Assembly (NCBI GenBank): GCA_003242205.1
Contig: QGUR01000152.1
Location: 1 to 10,586, forward strand
Direction: 5' to 3'
From: Chloroflexota bacterium
GTDB lineage: Bacteria > Chloroflexota > Anaerolineae > Aggregatilineales > Phototrophicaceae
DNA: 10,586 bases
Every line of letters starts with the position of its first letter. Within the stretch, counting starts at the first letter, position 1. The notes below the pieces were generated by a model. The model was not told the DNA's origin and ran no database searches. It saw only the letters and a program-made list of their open reading frames with translations. Shown one piece after another: positions 1-7,547 of the stretch. The position numbers were made by a program, and so were the translations under genes.

Positions 1-1
1 C

Positions 2-733
2 CTTCTGGTTTTTCCCCCCTATAGTGAGGCCCCTGAGCGCGCGCTGGACGATATCCGTTTCCAGCTGAAAAGCGGCCAACCGGCGGCACTGGTCGGCCCC
101 AGCGGCGCAGGCAAGACAACGCTGACGTATCTCATCCCGCGCCTGTACGACCCGACCGAGGGCCGCATCCTGATCGACGGACATGACCTGCGCGACGTTA
201 CGCTCGATTCGCTGGCGACGGCCATCGGGATGGTGACGCAGGAAACGTATCTGTTCCACGATACCATCCGCACCAACCTGCTCTACGCGCGCATGGACGC
301 GACACAGGAAGAGGTGGAAGCGGCGGCCAGAGCGGCCAACATCCACGATTTCATCATGGGCCTGCCGAATGGCTACGACACCGTCGTCGGCGAGCGAGGC
401 TATCGCCTGAGCGGTGGCGAGAAGCAGCGCATTGCCATCGCGCGCGTCATCCTGAAAGACCCGCGTATCCTCGTGCTGGACGAGGCGACAAGCCATCTGG
501 ACAGCCAGTCCGAAGCGCTGATTCAGGACGCGCTGGAGAAGATCATGGCGAACCGCACCAGCATCGTGATCGCCCACCGCCTGAGCACAATTCTGGCAGC
601 GGACGTGATTCTGGTCATGGATCGCGGGCGCATTGTCGAGCGCGGCACGCATGACGAGCTGATGGCGCTCGGCGGTCTGTACGCCCAACTCTATGAAACC
701 CAGTTCAGCCGTCAGGAAGTTATCAGCCGGTAA
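2..733 (+). CDS. ABC exporter, C-terminal nucleotide-binding domain (partial at 5' end)
   Basis: The 243 visible residues form the ATPase domain that drives an ABC exporter of the fused MsbA/LmrA/ABCB type; the transmembrane half lies left of the window. The reading frame is open from base 2. Motifs appear in the expected order: Walker A GPSGAGKT (95-118), Q-loop TQET (Q at 239-241), signature LSGGEKQR (407-430), Walker B ILVLDE followed by D-loop SHLD (about 467-499), and the H-loop histidine in IAHRLS (575-577). All ATP-binding and hydrolysis residues are therefore intact. The usual exporter ending, with ERGTHDEL and a short tail, is present. An internal ATG at 230 is not the start, because Walker A lies upstream of it in the same frame. 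The first few residues (LLVFPPYS) fit the family's VxFxY strand only loosely, which may be an edge artefact. The substrate cannot be told from this domain. pth follows after 99 bases on the same strand. Confidence 0.93.
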   Translation, partial: LLVFPPYSEAPERALDDIRFQLKSGQPAALVGPSGAGKTTLTYLIPRLYDPTEGRILIDGHDLRDVTLDSLATAIGMVTQETYLFHDTIRTNLLYARMDATQEEVEAAARAANIHDFIMGLPNGYDTVVGERGYRLSGGEKQRIAIARVILKDPRILVLDEATSHLDSQSEALIQDALEKIMANRTSIVIAHRLSTILAADVILVMDRGRIVERGTHDELMALGGLYAQLYETQFSRQEVISR

Positions 734-743
734 AACCTGCCGG

Positions 744-762
744 AGACGCAGCGTCTATTTTT
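744..762 (+). terminator. Weak candidate intrinsic terminator after the ABC exporter gene
   Basis: A five-base stem (AGACG and CGTCT) with a CAG loop is followed after one base by five T residues, starting 11 bases after the ABC stop codon. The arrangement is right for an intrinsic terminator, but the stem is short, so readthrough into pth is quite possible. Confidence 0.3.
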
Positions 763-832
763 CGGGCTGGATTACGCCGCGCTCTGGCGGTAAAACTGGC
801 TGAGGAGCGGTAAGGCGGAATCGAGACAGGCA

Positions 833-1471
833 ATGACGGAACCCTATCTGATCGTCGGGCTGGGTAATCCCGGCCCGAAATACGAAAATACCCGGCATAA
901 CATCGGCTTCAAGGCCGTTGACGCGCTGGCGAGCAAGCACGGGCTGAGTTTCAGCAAGCAGGAACACAAGGCGCTGGTCGCCAGCGGCAACATCCTCGGC
1001 AAGCGTGTGCTGCTCGCCAAACCGCAGACCTACATGAATAACAGCGGTGACGCCGTTGCCCCGCTGATGCGCTTTTACAAGATACCGCTCGAACACCTGC
1101 TGGTCGTCATGGATGATCTGGACACGCCGCTCGGCACGCTGCGAATGCGCCCCTCCGGCAGTTCAGGCGGGCAGAACGGCATGAAGCACATCATTCAGCG
1201 GATGGGCACGCAGGATATCGCGCGCCTGCGGCTTGGCATCAGCCGCCCGCCGGGACGCATGGATCCGGTGGCGTGGGTGTTGACGCCGTTCCGGGGCGAT
1301 GACGAAATACTGGCGGCGCAGGTCGTCGACCGCGCAGTGCTGGCAATCGAAACGTGGTTGACCGATGGCGTTGAGCTGGCGATGAGTCGCTACAACGGCC
1401 CCATCGACCAAACCGCCAGAAAACCGACCAAGCCGGTTGCGCTGCCGCTGCAGGACGAGGGCAACGCCTAA
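833..1471 (+). CDS. pth: Peptidyl-tRNA hydrolase (Pth, bacterial type)
   Basis: This cytoplasmic enzyme cleaves the ester bond of peptidyl-tRNAs that drop off the ribosome and so recycles tRNA; it is essential in most bacteria. The 212-residue protein opens with LIVGLGNPGPKYENTRHNIG, the family signature. All four residues known to matter in E. coli Pth have counterparts: N12 (N10), catalytic H22 (H20), D94 in MDDLD (D93) and N115 in GGQNG (N114). The QTYMNNSG motif (about 65-72) is also present. Length is slightly above the usual 190-200 because of a charged, proline-containing tail after about residue 188. The ATG at 833 is the only start that preserves the beta-1 strand; the sequence before it (GAGACAGG) is a poor Shine-Dalgarno. 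The gene lies 99 bases after the ABC gene and converges on the GH13 gene. mfd lies beyond that, so the familiar pth-mfd neighbourhood is interrupted. Confidence 0.97.
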   Translation: MTEPYLIVGLGNPGPKYENTRHNIGFKAVDALASKHGLSFSKQEHKALVASGNILGKRVLLAKPQTYMNNSGDAVAPLMRFYKIPLEHLLVVMDDLDTPLGTLRMRPSGSSGGQNGMKHIIQRMGTQDIARLRLGISRPPGRMDPVAWVLTPFRGDDEILAAQVVDRAVLAIETWLTDGVELAMSRYNGPIDQTARKPTKPVALPLQDEGNA

Positions 1472-1477
1472 CGTTGC
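1461..1477. terminator. Hairpin at the pth / GH13 convergent junction
   Basis: A perfect six-base inverted repeat (GCAACG and CGTTGC) with a five-base loop contains the pth stop codon. It lies between the two convergent stop codons and could end transcription from both sides. Neither strand has a proper T-run after it (only TTCTGCTT on the plus strand), so this is a weak structural candidate. Confidence 0.25.
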
Positions 1478-1495
1478 TTCTGCTTCCCCTCGTGC

Positions 1496-3202
1496 TCATT
1501 CAGGGTATCGCGTCTGTGGAAAACGCGCTTCCGCCGGGAGCGGCGATGCTTCCTCCGCATAGTCGGGTTTCATGATGCAGCGCAGCCAGCGATATTCGTA
1601 GGCCTCCAGATCAAGTTCGTAGCTGCCATTCTCGGAAGGTGGCCGCACCTCATCGCCAATCAGGTCGAGCAGGTGGTCGATTTGCTCGTTTTCCAGATTG
1701 ATCGTGAGTTCGATTGGCCGGTCGGCCAGATTGTGAACGGCCAGCACCATGCTGCCATCCCACTCGCATAGGTGCGCCAACACTTCGGGCTGGTCGACTT
1801 CGAGGATTTTCCAGTCACCGTAGCCGATTTCCGGGCATTCCTTACGCAGTCGCAACAGACGCTCAACCCTGTTCAGCAGCGAGTCTTCGTCGCGCGTCTC
1901 GTTGACGAGGTTGATCTTCTTATAACGATACGGGCCTTCGCTGACAACCGGACGAATGAGCGCATCCTCTGGGGCGGTCGAAAAGCCCGCATTCTGTTCG
2001 GTTGTCCACTGCATCGGCGTCCGCACGCTGTTCCGCTCGTCTAGCGACAGGTCTTCGCCCATGCCGATTTCATCGCCGTACCAGATAACGGGCGTTCCGG
2101 GCAGCGTGAAAAGCAGGCTGAACATGAGTTCCAGACGGCGTCTATCCCCGCCGAGCATCGGGGCGAGACGCCGGCGAATCCCACGATTGTAAATCTGCAT
2201 CTCGGGTTCCGGCCCAAAAGCGGCGAATACTTCCCTGCGCTCCTCGTCCGTCAGGCCGCTCAGGTCAATCTCGTCATGATTGCGCAGGAAGATCGCCCAT
2301 TGGCCCGTCTCAGGGATCGGCGGCGGCATATACAGCGCCCGTTTAATCGGCTCCGCTTCGCCACACGCCAGCGCCAGAAACAGGTGCTGGTTGAGCATGA
2401 AATGGAACAGCATGTGCATGCGGTCGCCCTGACCGAAGTATTCCGGAATGTCCTTCATCGGCACATTCGCTTCGGCCAGCATGACGGCATCGCCTTTGCG
2501 CCACGAGAGGAACCGGCGAAACTCCGTCAAATACTCGTACGGGTCGCTCACGCCCGGTTCCTGGACTTTTCGCATTTCCACCAGAAACGGCGCGGCATCG
2601 ATGCGAAATCCGGATACGCCGAGCTGCAACCAGAAGCCCATGATCTTGCAAATTTCGTCGCGAACTTCGGGATTGGCGGTGTTCAGGTCTGCCTGATGAT
2701 TGTAGAAGCGGTGGAAATAGTACATCTGCGCTTTGCGGTCGAAGGTCCATGTGGTGTTCTGCACACCGGGGAACACCATACCTTCTCTGGCATCAGGGGG
2801 TTTTTCCTTGCTCCAGATGTAGTAATTGCGATAGCGGGAGTTGGGGTCGGAACGCGCGTCCTGAAACCAGGGATGCTCGATCGACGTGTGGTTGACAACC
2901 AGATCAATAATGACGCGAATGCCATAATCACGCGCCGCATGCACAAACTCGACAAAATCGCCGAGCGAGCCGAGGCGGGGATCGACCGCGTAATAGTCAG
3001 TGATGTCGTAGCCATTGTCGCGGTTTGGCGTAGGATAAAATGGCAGCAGCCAGATACAGGTGTAGCCCAGACTGGCGATCTTTTCCAGCCGCATGAGCAG
3101 GCCGCCGAAATCGCCAATACCGTCATTGTTGCTGTCCTGAAATGTCTCGACGTCGATGCAGTAGATAATCGCGTTCTTGTACCACAGGTCGCGGCGTTTC
3201 AC
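1496..3202 (-). CDS. GH13 alpha-amylase-family enzyme, trehalose-synthase-like
   Basis: A 568-residue (beta/alpha)8 glycoside hydrolase family 13 protein with a C-terminal beta domain and no signal peptide, so probably cytoplasmic. It starts with WYKNAIIY, as in TreS. Conserved regions are DLVVNH (100-105), GFRIDA with nucleophile D202, LAEAN with acid/base E244, and RNHDE with D310. The stretch EYFG to FLRNHDE, RRRLAP, GTPVIWYGDEIGMG (369-382) and RTPMQW (394-399) all resemble maltose alpha-glucosyltransferase (TreS, GH13_16), which interconverts maltose and trehalose. However, the TreS loop after the nucleophile (EREGTNCENLPETH) is replaced by unrelated sequence (about 209-222), so the substrate could be another alpha-glucoside. 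There is no fused maltokinase domain. GTG at 3202 is chosen because AGGAAGGAGG lies seven bases upstream. No sugar transporter, kinase or glycogen gene is nearby. It is convergent with pth and divergent from mfd. The GH13 family is certain; the trehalose synthase activity is not. Confidence 0.9.
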   Translation of the reverse strand: MKRRDLWYKNAIIYCIDVETFQDSNNDGIGDFGGLLMRLEKIASLGYTCIWLLPFYPTPNRDNGYDITDYYAVDPRLGSLGDFVEFVHAARDYGIRVIIDLVVNHTSIEHPWFQDARSDPNSRYRNYYIWSKEKPPDAREGMVFPGVQNTTWTFDRKAQMYYFHRFYNHQADLNTANPEVRDEICKIMGFWLQLGVSGFRIDAAPFLVEMRKVQEPGVSDPYEYLTEFRRFLSWRKGDAVMLAEANVPMKDIPEYFGQGDRMHMLFHFMLNQHLFLALACGEAEPIKRALYMPPPIPETGQWAIFLRNHDEIDLSGLTDEERREVFAAFGPEPEMQIYNRGIRRRLAPMLGGDRRRLELMFSLLFTLPGTPVIWYGDEIGMGEDLSLDERNSVRTPMQWTTEQNAGFSTAPEDALIRPVVSEGPYRYKKINLVNETRDEDSLLNRVERLLRLRKECPEIGYGDWKILEVDQPEVLAHLCEWDGSMVLAVHNLADRPIELTINLENEQIDHLLDLIGDEVRPPSENGSYELDLEAYEYRWLRCIMKPDYAEEASPLPAEARFPQTRYPE

Positions 3203-3209
3203 GGCGCGT

Positions 3210-3219
3210 CCTCCTTCCT
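3210..3219 (-). promoter_or_regulatory. Strong ribosome binding site of the GH13 gene
   Basis: On the minus strand AGGAAGGAGG ends seven bases before the GTG at 3202. This near-perfect anti-16S match supports GTG as the start codon and suggests efficient translation. Confidence 0.8.
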
Positions 3220-3345
3220 GAACGGCGCTGTACCGCCATGCGCTCGTCTAACCGGCGTTTCACTGTCCCTAGACTAGACAAACCAATAAGAAATTACAAA
3301 TTAAATTGTGATAAGCTTAGTCTGTCCTGTTACGGTTACAAAAGC

Positions 3346-3374
3346 CTGTACGGGCCAAACCACCGGGATACAAT
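3346..3374 (+). promoter_or_regulatory. Possible mfd promoter
   Basis: TACAAT (3369-3374) is a good -10 match 35 bases before the mfd ATG. The hexamer 17 bases upstream (CTGTAC, 3346-3351) matches TTGACA at only three positions. The surrounding 207-base divergent region (3203-3409) is clearly more AT-rich than its flanking genes, as expected for promoters in both directions. No convincing promoter for the GH13 gene was found in it. Confidence 0.27.
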
Positions 3375-3409
3375 TGTGATGTTTTCAACAGCTACCTAAA
3401 GAGCGCCCC

Positions 3410-6400
3410 ATGCAACTGACCGGATTGCTTGATTTGCTGCGCGAGAGCAGCGTTTATCGTGATGTGCTGCAACGCGTACGGCAAGGAAAGTCCCATGATC
3501 TGGGCGTCCTGCGTGCGGCGCGGCCTTACGTATTGGCAGCGCTGGCGCGGGACTGGGCCGGCCCGGTTCTGTATCTGACTGCCAGAGTAGATCGCGCATA
3601 TAACGTGACGGAACAGATACCGGCCTGGCTAGGGCCAGAAGCCGGCGTCTACCGTTTTGCCGAACCGACGCCGCTGTTTTACGAGCGCGCGCCGTGGGGC
3701 GATACCGTGATTCGCAACCGGATTGAGACGCTGGCGGCGCTCATGCCGCCCGATGACCGCGCGCCGGCCCAGCCTCCGGTCGTCGTGGCTTCGGCGCGCG
3801 GCCTGATGCAGCGCACGCTGCCCGTCAACCAGTTTCGCAAAGCGACGCTGACGCTTAAGGTTGGCCAGCGCTGGTCGTTGGATCGCCTGCTCGAACGCTG
3901 GGTCCGGCTGGGTTATGAACCGGCGCAGATGGTTGTCGAGCCGGGCACGTTCAGCCGGCGCGGTGGCATTCTCGACATTTATCCCATCGTCGCCGACCTG
4001 CCTCTGCGCGTCGAGTTTTTCGACGATGAGATCGACAGCCTGCGCTATTTCGATCCTTCAACGCAGCGCTCGCTGGAACGCGTGGACGAAGCCGTGATTC
4101 TGCCCGCGCATGAAGCGCTGCCGGAAGCAACGCCGCCGGTTGCTGCTCACCTTCAGCCGTTCTTCAACAACCTACCGCAGGCGGATGCCGACATGACCAG
4201 CGCGCAGGCGGATGCACAAGCGCTGGCAAACAGCACGGCCTTTCCGTTTCTCGAGTTTTACCTGCCATATATCTATCCCAACCCGGTCAGCCTGCTCGAC
4301 TATGCGCCGGATAACGCGCTGATCGTGATCGATGACTGGAGCGAACTGCGCGACACCATCACCAACATTGAAGAAGCGAGCGAAAAGACCCGGGCGGACC
4401 GGCTGGCGCAGAACCTGTTGCCCCCCGATTACCCGCGCCCTTATCTCGGTTGGGATGAATTGAACGCGGCGCTTGAAGCGCGGTTCGTGCTGCATCTTGG
4501 CACGCGCGACAGCGGCAATCTCGACGGCGACGAGCAGGACGACGATGCTGCCGAGCCGTTTCGCGGCCTGTTCGGGCCGGAGAATCGTTTTGGCGGCCAG
4601 CTCAAGCCGATGCTGACCGAACTGCGAGCGATGCGGAACAGCGGCGACCGTGTCATCGTCGTCAGCACGCAGGCCGCGCGCCTGACCGAACTGTGGCAGG
4701 AACAGGATACGTCATTCGCGCCCCGCGAGGATGACATCCTCGCCCCACCGCCCGCGCGCACGCTGGTTTTTGTGGAAGGCGCGCTGCGCGAGGGCTGGCG
4801 ACTGCGCCTTGGCGATGGCGAGCTTCACCTGTTCACCGATGCCGAGGTTTTTGGCTGGAACCGGCCCGAGCCGCGCCGCCGCCGGACAGCCCGCCGCGCG
4901 CGCGCGCCCGAAATGCAGTATGCCGACCTGCGCGAAGGCGACTTTGTCGTCCACATGGATTACGGCATCGGGCGCTTCGCTGGCATCCGGCGGCGCACGC
5001 TCAACGGCGTCGAGCGCGAATACCTGATGGTCGAGTACGCCGGAACCGACACCGTCTTCGTGCCGATCCATCAGGCCGACCGGCTGACGCGCTATGTCGG
5101 GCCGGACGACAAACCGCCGGCGCTGAGCAAGCTCGGACAGGCCGACTGGATCAAAATCAAGAGCAGGGCTAAACAGTCGGTCGAGGAAGAGGCGCGCGAG
5201 TTGCTGGCAATCTACGCCGCCCGCGCAGCCACCACCGGCCACGCCTTCTCACCGGACACACCATGGCAGCATGAACTGGAAGCGTCGTTTCCGTACATCG
5301 AAACCGAAGACCAGCTTCAGGCCGTGCGCGAGGTGAAGGCCGATATGGAAAGCCCGCATCCCATGGACCGGCTGGTCTGCGGCGATGTCGGCTATGGCAA
5401 GACGGAAGTCGCCCTACGCGCCGCTTTTAAGGCGGTCATGGATGGCAAGCAGGTCGCCGTGCTGGTGCCGACCACGATTCTAGCCGAGCAGCACTATGAC
5501 ACCTTCAGCCAGCGTCTCGCGCCGTTTCCAATCGTCGTCGAGTCGCTGTCGCGCTTCCGCACCAAAGCCGAGCAGAACGCCATCCTCGAAAAGCTAAAGC
5601 ATGGAGACATCGACATCATCATCGGCACGCACCGCCTGCTGAGCAAAGATGTCACGATCAAGAATCTGGGACTGGTCATTATCGACGAGGAACAGCGCTT
5701 CGGTGTCCGGCATAAGGAACACTTCAAGCGACTGCGGGCACAGGTCGACGTGCTCACCCTGACCGCCACGCCGATCCCGCGCACGATGTATATGAGCCTG
5801 ACCGGCGTGCGCGACATCAGCATGATCCAGACGCCGCCGGAAGAACGCCTTCCGGTCATCACCCACGTCGGACCGTTCGATAAACGGCTGGTGCGGCAGG
5901 CCATCCTGCGCGAGCTTGAACGCGGCGGGCAGGTCTTTTTCGTGCATAACCGCGTTCACAGTATTGAACAGGTACGCGAGCAACTGGAAGAAATCGTGCC
6001 GGAAGCGCGCATCATCGTCGGCCACGGCCAGATGGACCCCCGGACGCTGGACAGCGTGATGGATGCCTTTGGACGCGGCGACTACGATGTTCTACTGTCG
6101 ACGTCGATCATCGAAAGCGGACTCGATATTCCAACCGCCAACACGCTGATTGTCGACCGCGCCGACTGGTTCGGTCTGGCGCAGCTTTACCAGCTACGCG
6201 GGCGTGTCGGGCGCAGCGCGCAGCAGGCCTATGCCTATTTTTTCCATCCCGGCGCGCGCCGCCTGACCGACGAGGCACGAGCGCGTATGGAAACGCTGGC
6301 CGAATACAGCGACCTCGGCTCCGGCTATCAGATCGCCATGCGCGATCTGGAACTACGCGGCGCGGGCGACATCCTCAGCACGCGGCAAACAGGTCATGTC

Positions 6401-6964
6401 GCCGCCATTGGCCTGCACCTCTACACCCAGATGCTGGCGCAGGCCGTACGCGAACTCAGGGGCGACAGGCAGGAAACCGCGCCGGCAGTCAGCGACAGCG
6501 GCATTCTCATCGATCTGCCCGTCCCGGCCTACCTGCCGGCGGACTACGTGCCGGATATATCGCAGCGCGTGCAGATTTACCGCCGGGTCGGTGGGCTGAA
6601 CAAGCGCGCGGAAGTCCAGACCATGCGCGACGAACTGCGCGACCGGTTTGGGCCCCTGCCCGCCGCCGTCGAGGGCTTACTCTACAGCATCGACGTCAAG
6701 CTACTGGCGCAGGCCGCCGGGGCAACCACGGTGCTGGCGCGGGATGGCACCATCGAGATCCGCCTGCCCTATCTGGTCGAAATCGACCGCGAGCGCTTGC
6801 AGTATCGCCTGCGTCAGCAGCTAGGGCTTGAGGATGGCCTGCGGGTGACACGAACAGCCGTGCAGATTACCCATAAGTCCGACGACTGGCAGCAGCAGAT
6901 CATCGACACGCTCGAAGAACTGGCGGCCAATCTGGAAAAATCACGGCTGGCGACGGGGATTTAA
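3410..6964 (+). CDS. mfd: Transcription-repair coupling factor Mfd
   Basis: This DNA translocase binds RNA polymerase stalled at a lesion, pushes it off, and recruits UvrA to start nucleotide excision repair. The 1184 residues are near the usual 1150-1180. Domains in order: a UvrB-like N-terminal module with the family motif EPGTFSRRGGILDIYP from E177, followed by FFDDEIDSLR; a variable middle with an acidic stretch (about 370-382) and a basic arginine-rich linker (about 484-499); the RNA-polymerase-interacting domain starting at DFVVHMDYGIGRF (511); the RecG-like helicase core with Walker A GDVGYGKT (658-665), DEEQ box (759-762), TATPIPRT, IIESGLDIP and QLYQLRGRVGR; and the C-terminal autoinhibitory TRCF domain (about 1036 to the end). 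No motif is missing. ATG at 3410 gives the standard N-terminus; only a weak AAAGAG six bases upstream serves as ribosome site. It is divergent from the GH13 gene and convergent with the YbaK gene, so it is probably transcribed alone. Confidence 0.98.
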   Translation: MQLTGLLDLLRESSVYRDVLQRVRQGKSHDLGVLRAARPYVLAALARDWAGPVLYLTARVDRAYNVTEQIPAWLGPEAGVYRFAEPTPLFYERAPWGDTVIRNRIETLAALMPPDDRAPAQPPVVVASARGLMQRTLPVNQFRKATLTLKVGQRWSLDRLLERWVRLGYEPAQMVVEPGTFSRRGGILDIYPIVADLPLRVEFFDDEIDSLRYFDPSTQRSLERVDEAVILPAHEALPEATPPVAAHLQPFFNNLPQADADMTSAQADAQALANSTAFPFLEFYLPYIYPNPVSLLDYAPDNALIVIDDWSELRDTITNIEEASEKTRADRLAQNLLPPDYPRPYLGWDELNAALEARFVLHLGTRDSGNLDGDEQDDDAAEPFRGLFGPENRFGGQLKPMLTELRAMRNSGDRVIVVSTQAARLTELWQEQDTSFAPREDDILAPPPARTLVFVEGALREGWRLRLGDGELHLFTDAEVFGWNRPEPRRRRTARRARAPEMQYADLREGDFVVHMDYGIGRFAGIRRRTLNGVEREYLMVEYAGTDTVFVPIHQADRLTRYVGPDDKPPALSKLGQADWIKIKSRAKQSVEEEARELLAIYAARAATTGHAFSPDTPWQHELEASFPYIETEDQLQAVREVKADMESPHPMDRLVCGDVGYGKTEVALRAAFKAVMDGKQVAVLVPTTILAEQHYDTFSQRLAPFPIVVESLSRFRTKAEQNAILEKLKHGDIDIIIGTHRLLSKDVTIKNLGLVIIDEEQRFGVRHKEHFKRLRAQVDVLTLTATPIPRTMYMSLTGVRDISMIQTPPEERLPVITHVGPFDKRLVRQAILRELERGGQVFFVHNRVHSIEQVREQLEEIVPEARIIVGHGQMDPRTLDSVMDAFGRGDYDVLLSTSIIESGLDIPTANTLIVDRADWFGLAQLYQLRGRVGRSAQQAYAYFFHPGARRLTDEARARMETLAEYSDLGSGYQIAMRDLELRGAGDILSTRQTGHVAAIGLHLYTQMLAQAVRELRGDRQETAPAVSDSGILIDLPVPAYLPADYVPDISQRVQIYRRVGGLNKRAEVQTMRDELRDRFGPLPAAVEGLLYSIDVKLLAQAAGATTVLARDGTIEIRLPYLVEIDRERLQYRLRQQLGLEDGLRVTRTAVQITHKSDDWQQQIIDTLEELAANLEKSRLATGI

Positions 6965-6972
6965 TGGCGAGT

Positions 6973-6996
6973 CGCCGGCCGTCGCCACTGCCGGCG
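6973..6996. terminator. GC-rich hairpin at the mfd / YbaK convergent junction
   Basis: A perfect seven-base inverted repeat (CGCCGGC and GCCGGCG) encloses ten bases, in the 59-base gap between the two stop codons. A second, overlapping repeat (TGGCGA at 6965-6970, TCGCCA at 6982-6987) offers an alternative fold. No T-run follows on either strand, so this would be an atypical terminator or a transcript-end stabiliser. Confidence 0.3.
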
Positions 6997-7023
6997 CTGA
7001 CACACGGTTGATCCCTGTCTTAT

Positions 7024-7509
7024 TCAGCTTTCGCGGACTACATCAACCACTTTGCCGCCGGTCAACTGCTGGAGTTGCTCGAACGTCAGGCCAAAGATGG
7101 CGTTGTGCTCGCCGCCTGCGGCATAGATGCGCTCGTAGCGCTGCAGGGTCGCGTCGATGTATGTCGGCAGGTTCGGTGTGCGATGCCCCACGGGCGGAAC
7201 GCCGCCGGGCGCGTAGCCATAGATGGCGATGCATTCTTCGGGAGAGGCGATTTTGACCTTTTTGCGCCCAACACCATACAGTTCGGCGATCTTGCGGTCG
7301 TCGACGCGCTGATCGCCACTGGCGAGAACCAGAATCGGCTGTCCATCGACGATAAAAGCGAGGCTCTTCACAATCTGCCCCAGCTCGCAGCCAATCGCTT
7401 CGGCGGCCATTTGCGATGTCGCGGTAGAATTTTCAAAGAATTGCAGCTTAAGGCCCAGGTTGGAGCGATCGAGCGCTGCCTGAACGTCTGAAGCAGTCAG
7501 TGGTTGCAT
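7024..7509 (-). CDS. YbaK/EbsC-family aminoacyl-tRNA deacylase (ProX-like)
   Basis: A single-domain 161-residue protein of the YbaK/EbsC (INS superfamily) type. Known members hydrolyse wrongly charged tRNAs, such as Cys- or Ala-tRNA(Pro), in the cytoplasm and protect translation fidelity. The family's key lysine is visible as K48 in QIVKSLAF. The glycine-rich substrate-pocket motif is GGVPPVGH (102-109). LVLASGDQRVDDRKIAE (60-76) matches the family's central strand and helix. The protein covers only the deacylase domain, so it is a free-standing factor and not part of ProRS. ATG at 7509 is supported by GGAG eight bases upstream. It sits head to head with the macrodomain gene, with 38 bases between the start codons, so the promoter of each must overlap the other's 5' region. 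It converges with mfd. Which misacylated tRNA it clears cannot be told; the YbaK, ProXp-ala and ProXp-x subgroups are all possible. Confidence 0.92.
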   Translation of the reverse strand: MQPLTASDVQAALDRSNLGLKLQFFENSTATSQMAAEAIGCELGQIVKSLAFIVDGQPILVLASGDQRVDDRKIAELYGVGRKKVKIASPEECIAIYGYAPGGVPPVGHRTPNLPTYIDATLQRYERIYAAGGEHNAIFGLTFEQLQQLTGGKVVDVVRES

Positions 7510-7517
7510 CGTGCAGA

Positions 7518-7521
7518 CTCC
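7518..7521 (-). promoter_or_regulatory. Ribosome binding site of the YbaK-family gene
   Basis: GGAG on the minus strand lies eight bases before the ATG at 7509. It falls in the 38-base gap shared with the divergent macrodomain gene. Confidence 0.55.
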
Positions 7522-7534
7522 GAACAGTACGTAT

Positions 7535-7538
7535 GAGG
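7535..7538 (+). promoter_or_regulatory. Ribosome binding site that decides the macrodomain start
   Basis: GAGG lies nine bases before ATG 7548. The closer GGAAG (7543-7547) abuts that ATG and is too far from the next in-frame ATG at 7563, so 7548 is the best-supported start. Confidence 0.45.
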
Positions 7539-7547
7539 TTGCGGAAG

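Noticed and set aside
2276..3277. 333-codon open frame on the plus strand, antisense to the GH13 gene
   Set aside because: It is a shadow frame of a high-GC gene: the opposite strand encodes a clear GH13 enzyme with all catalytic motifs, while this translation shows no recognisable motif and has a His/Arg-rich, unstructured look. It would also leave the GH13 ribosome site unexplained.
3278..3345. AT-rich near-palindrome around 3287-3310 as an operator for the GH13 gene
   Set aside because: The symmetry is imperfect, depends on A/T runs, and does not match a sugar-regulator operator I recognise; it is not strong enough to report.
4172..6025. Several minus-strand frames inside mfd (for example 4712-5242 and 5594-6025)
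   Set aside because: All lie antisense to conserved Mfd domains and have compositions typical of reversed GC-rich coding sequence.
7500..7547. N-terminal extension of the macrodomain protein to a GTG at 7500
   Set aside because: It would overlap the YbaK start codon and ribosome site, has no ribosome site of its own, and adds residues outside the usual macrodomain fold.
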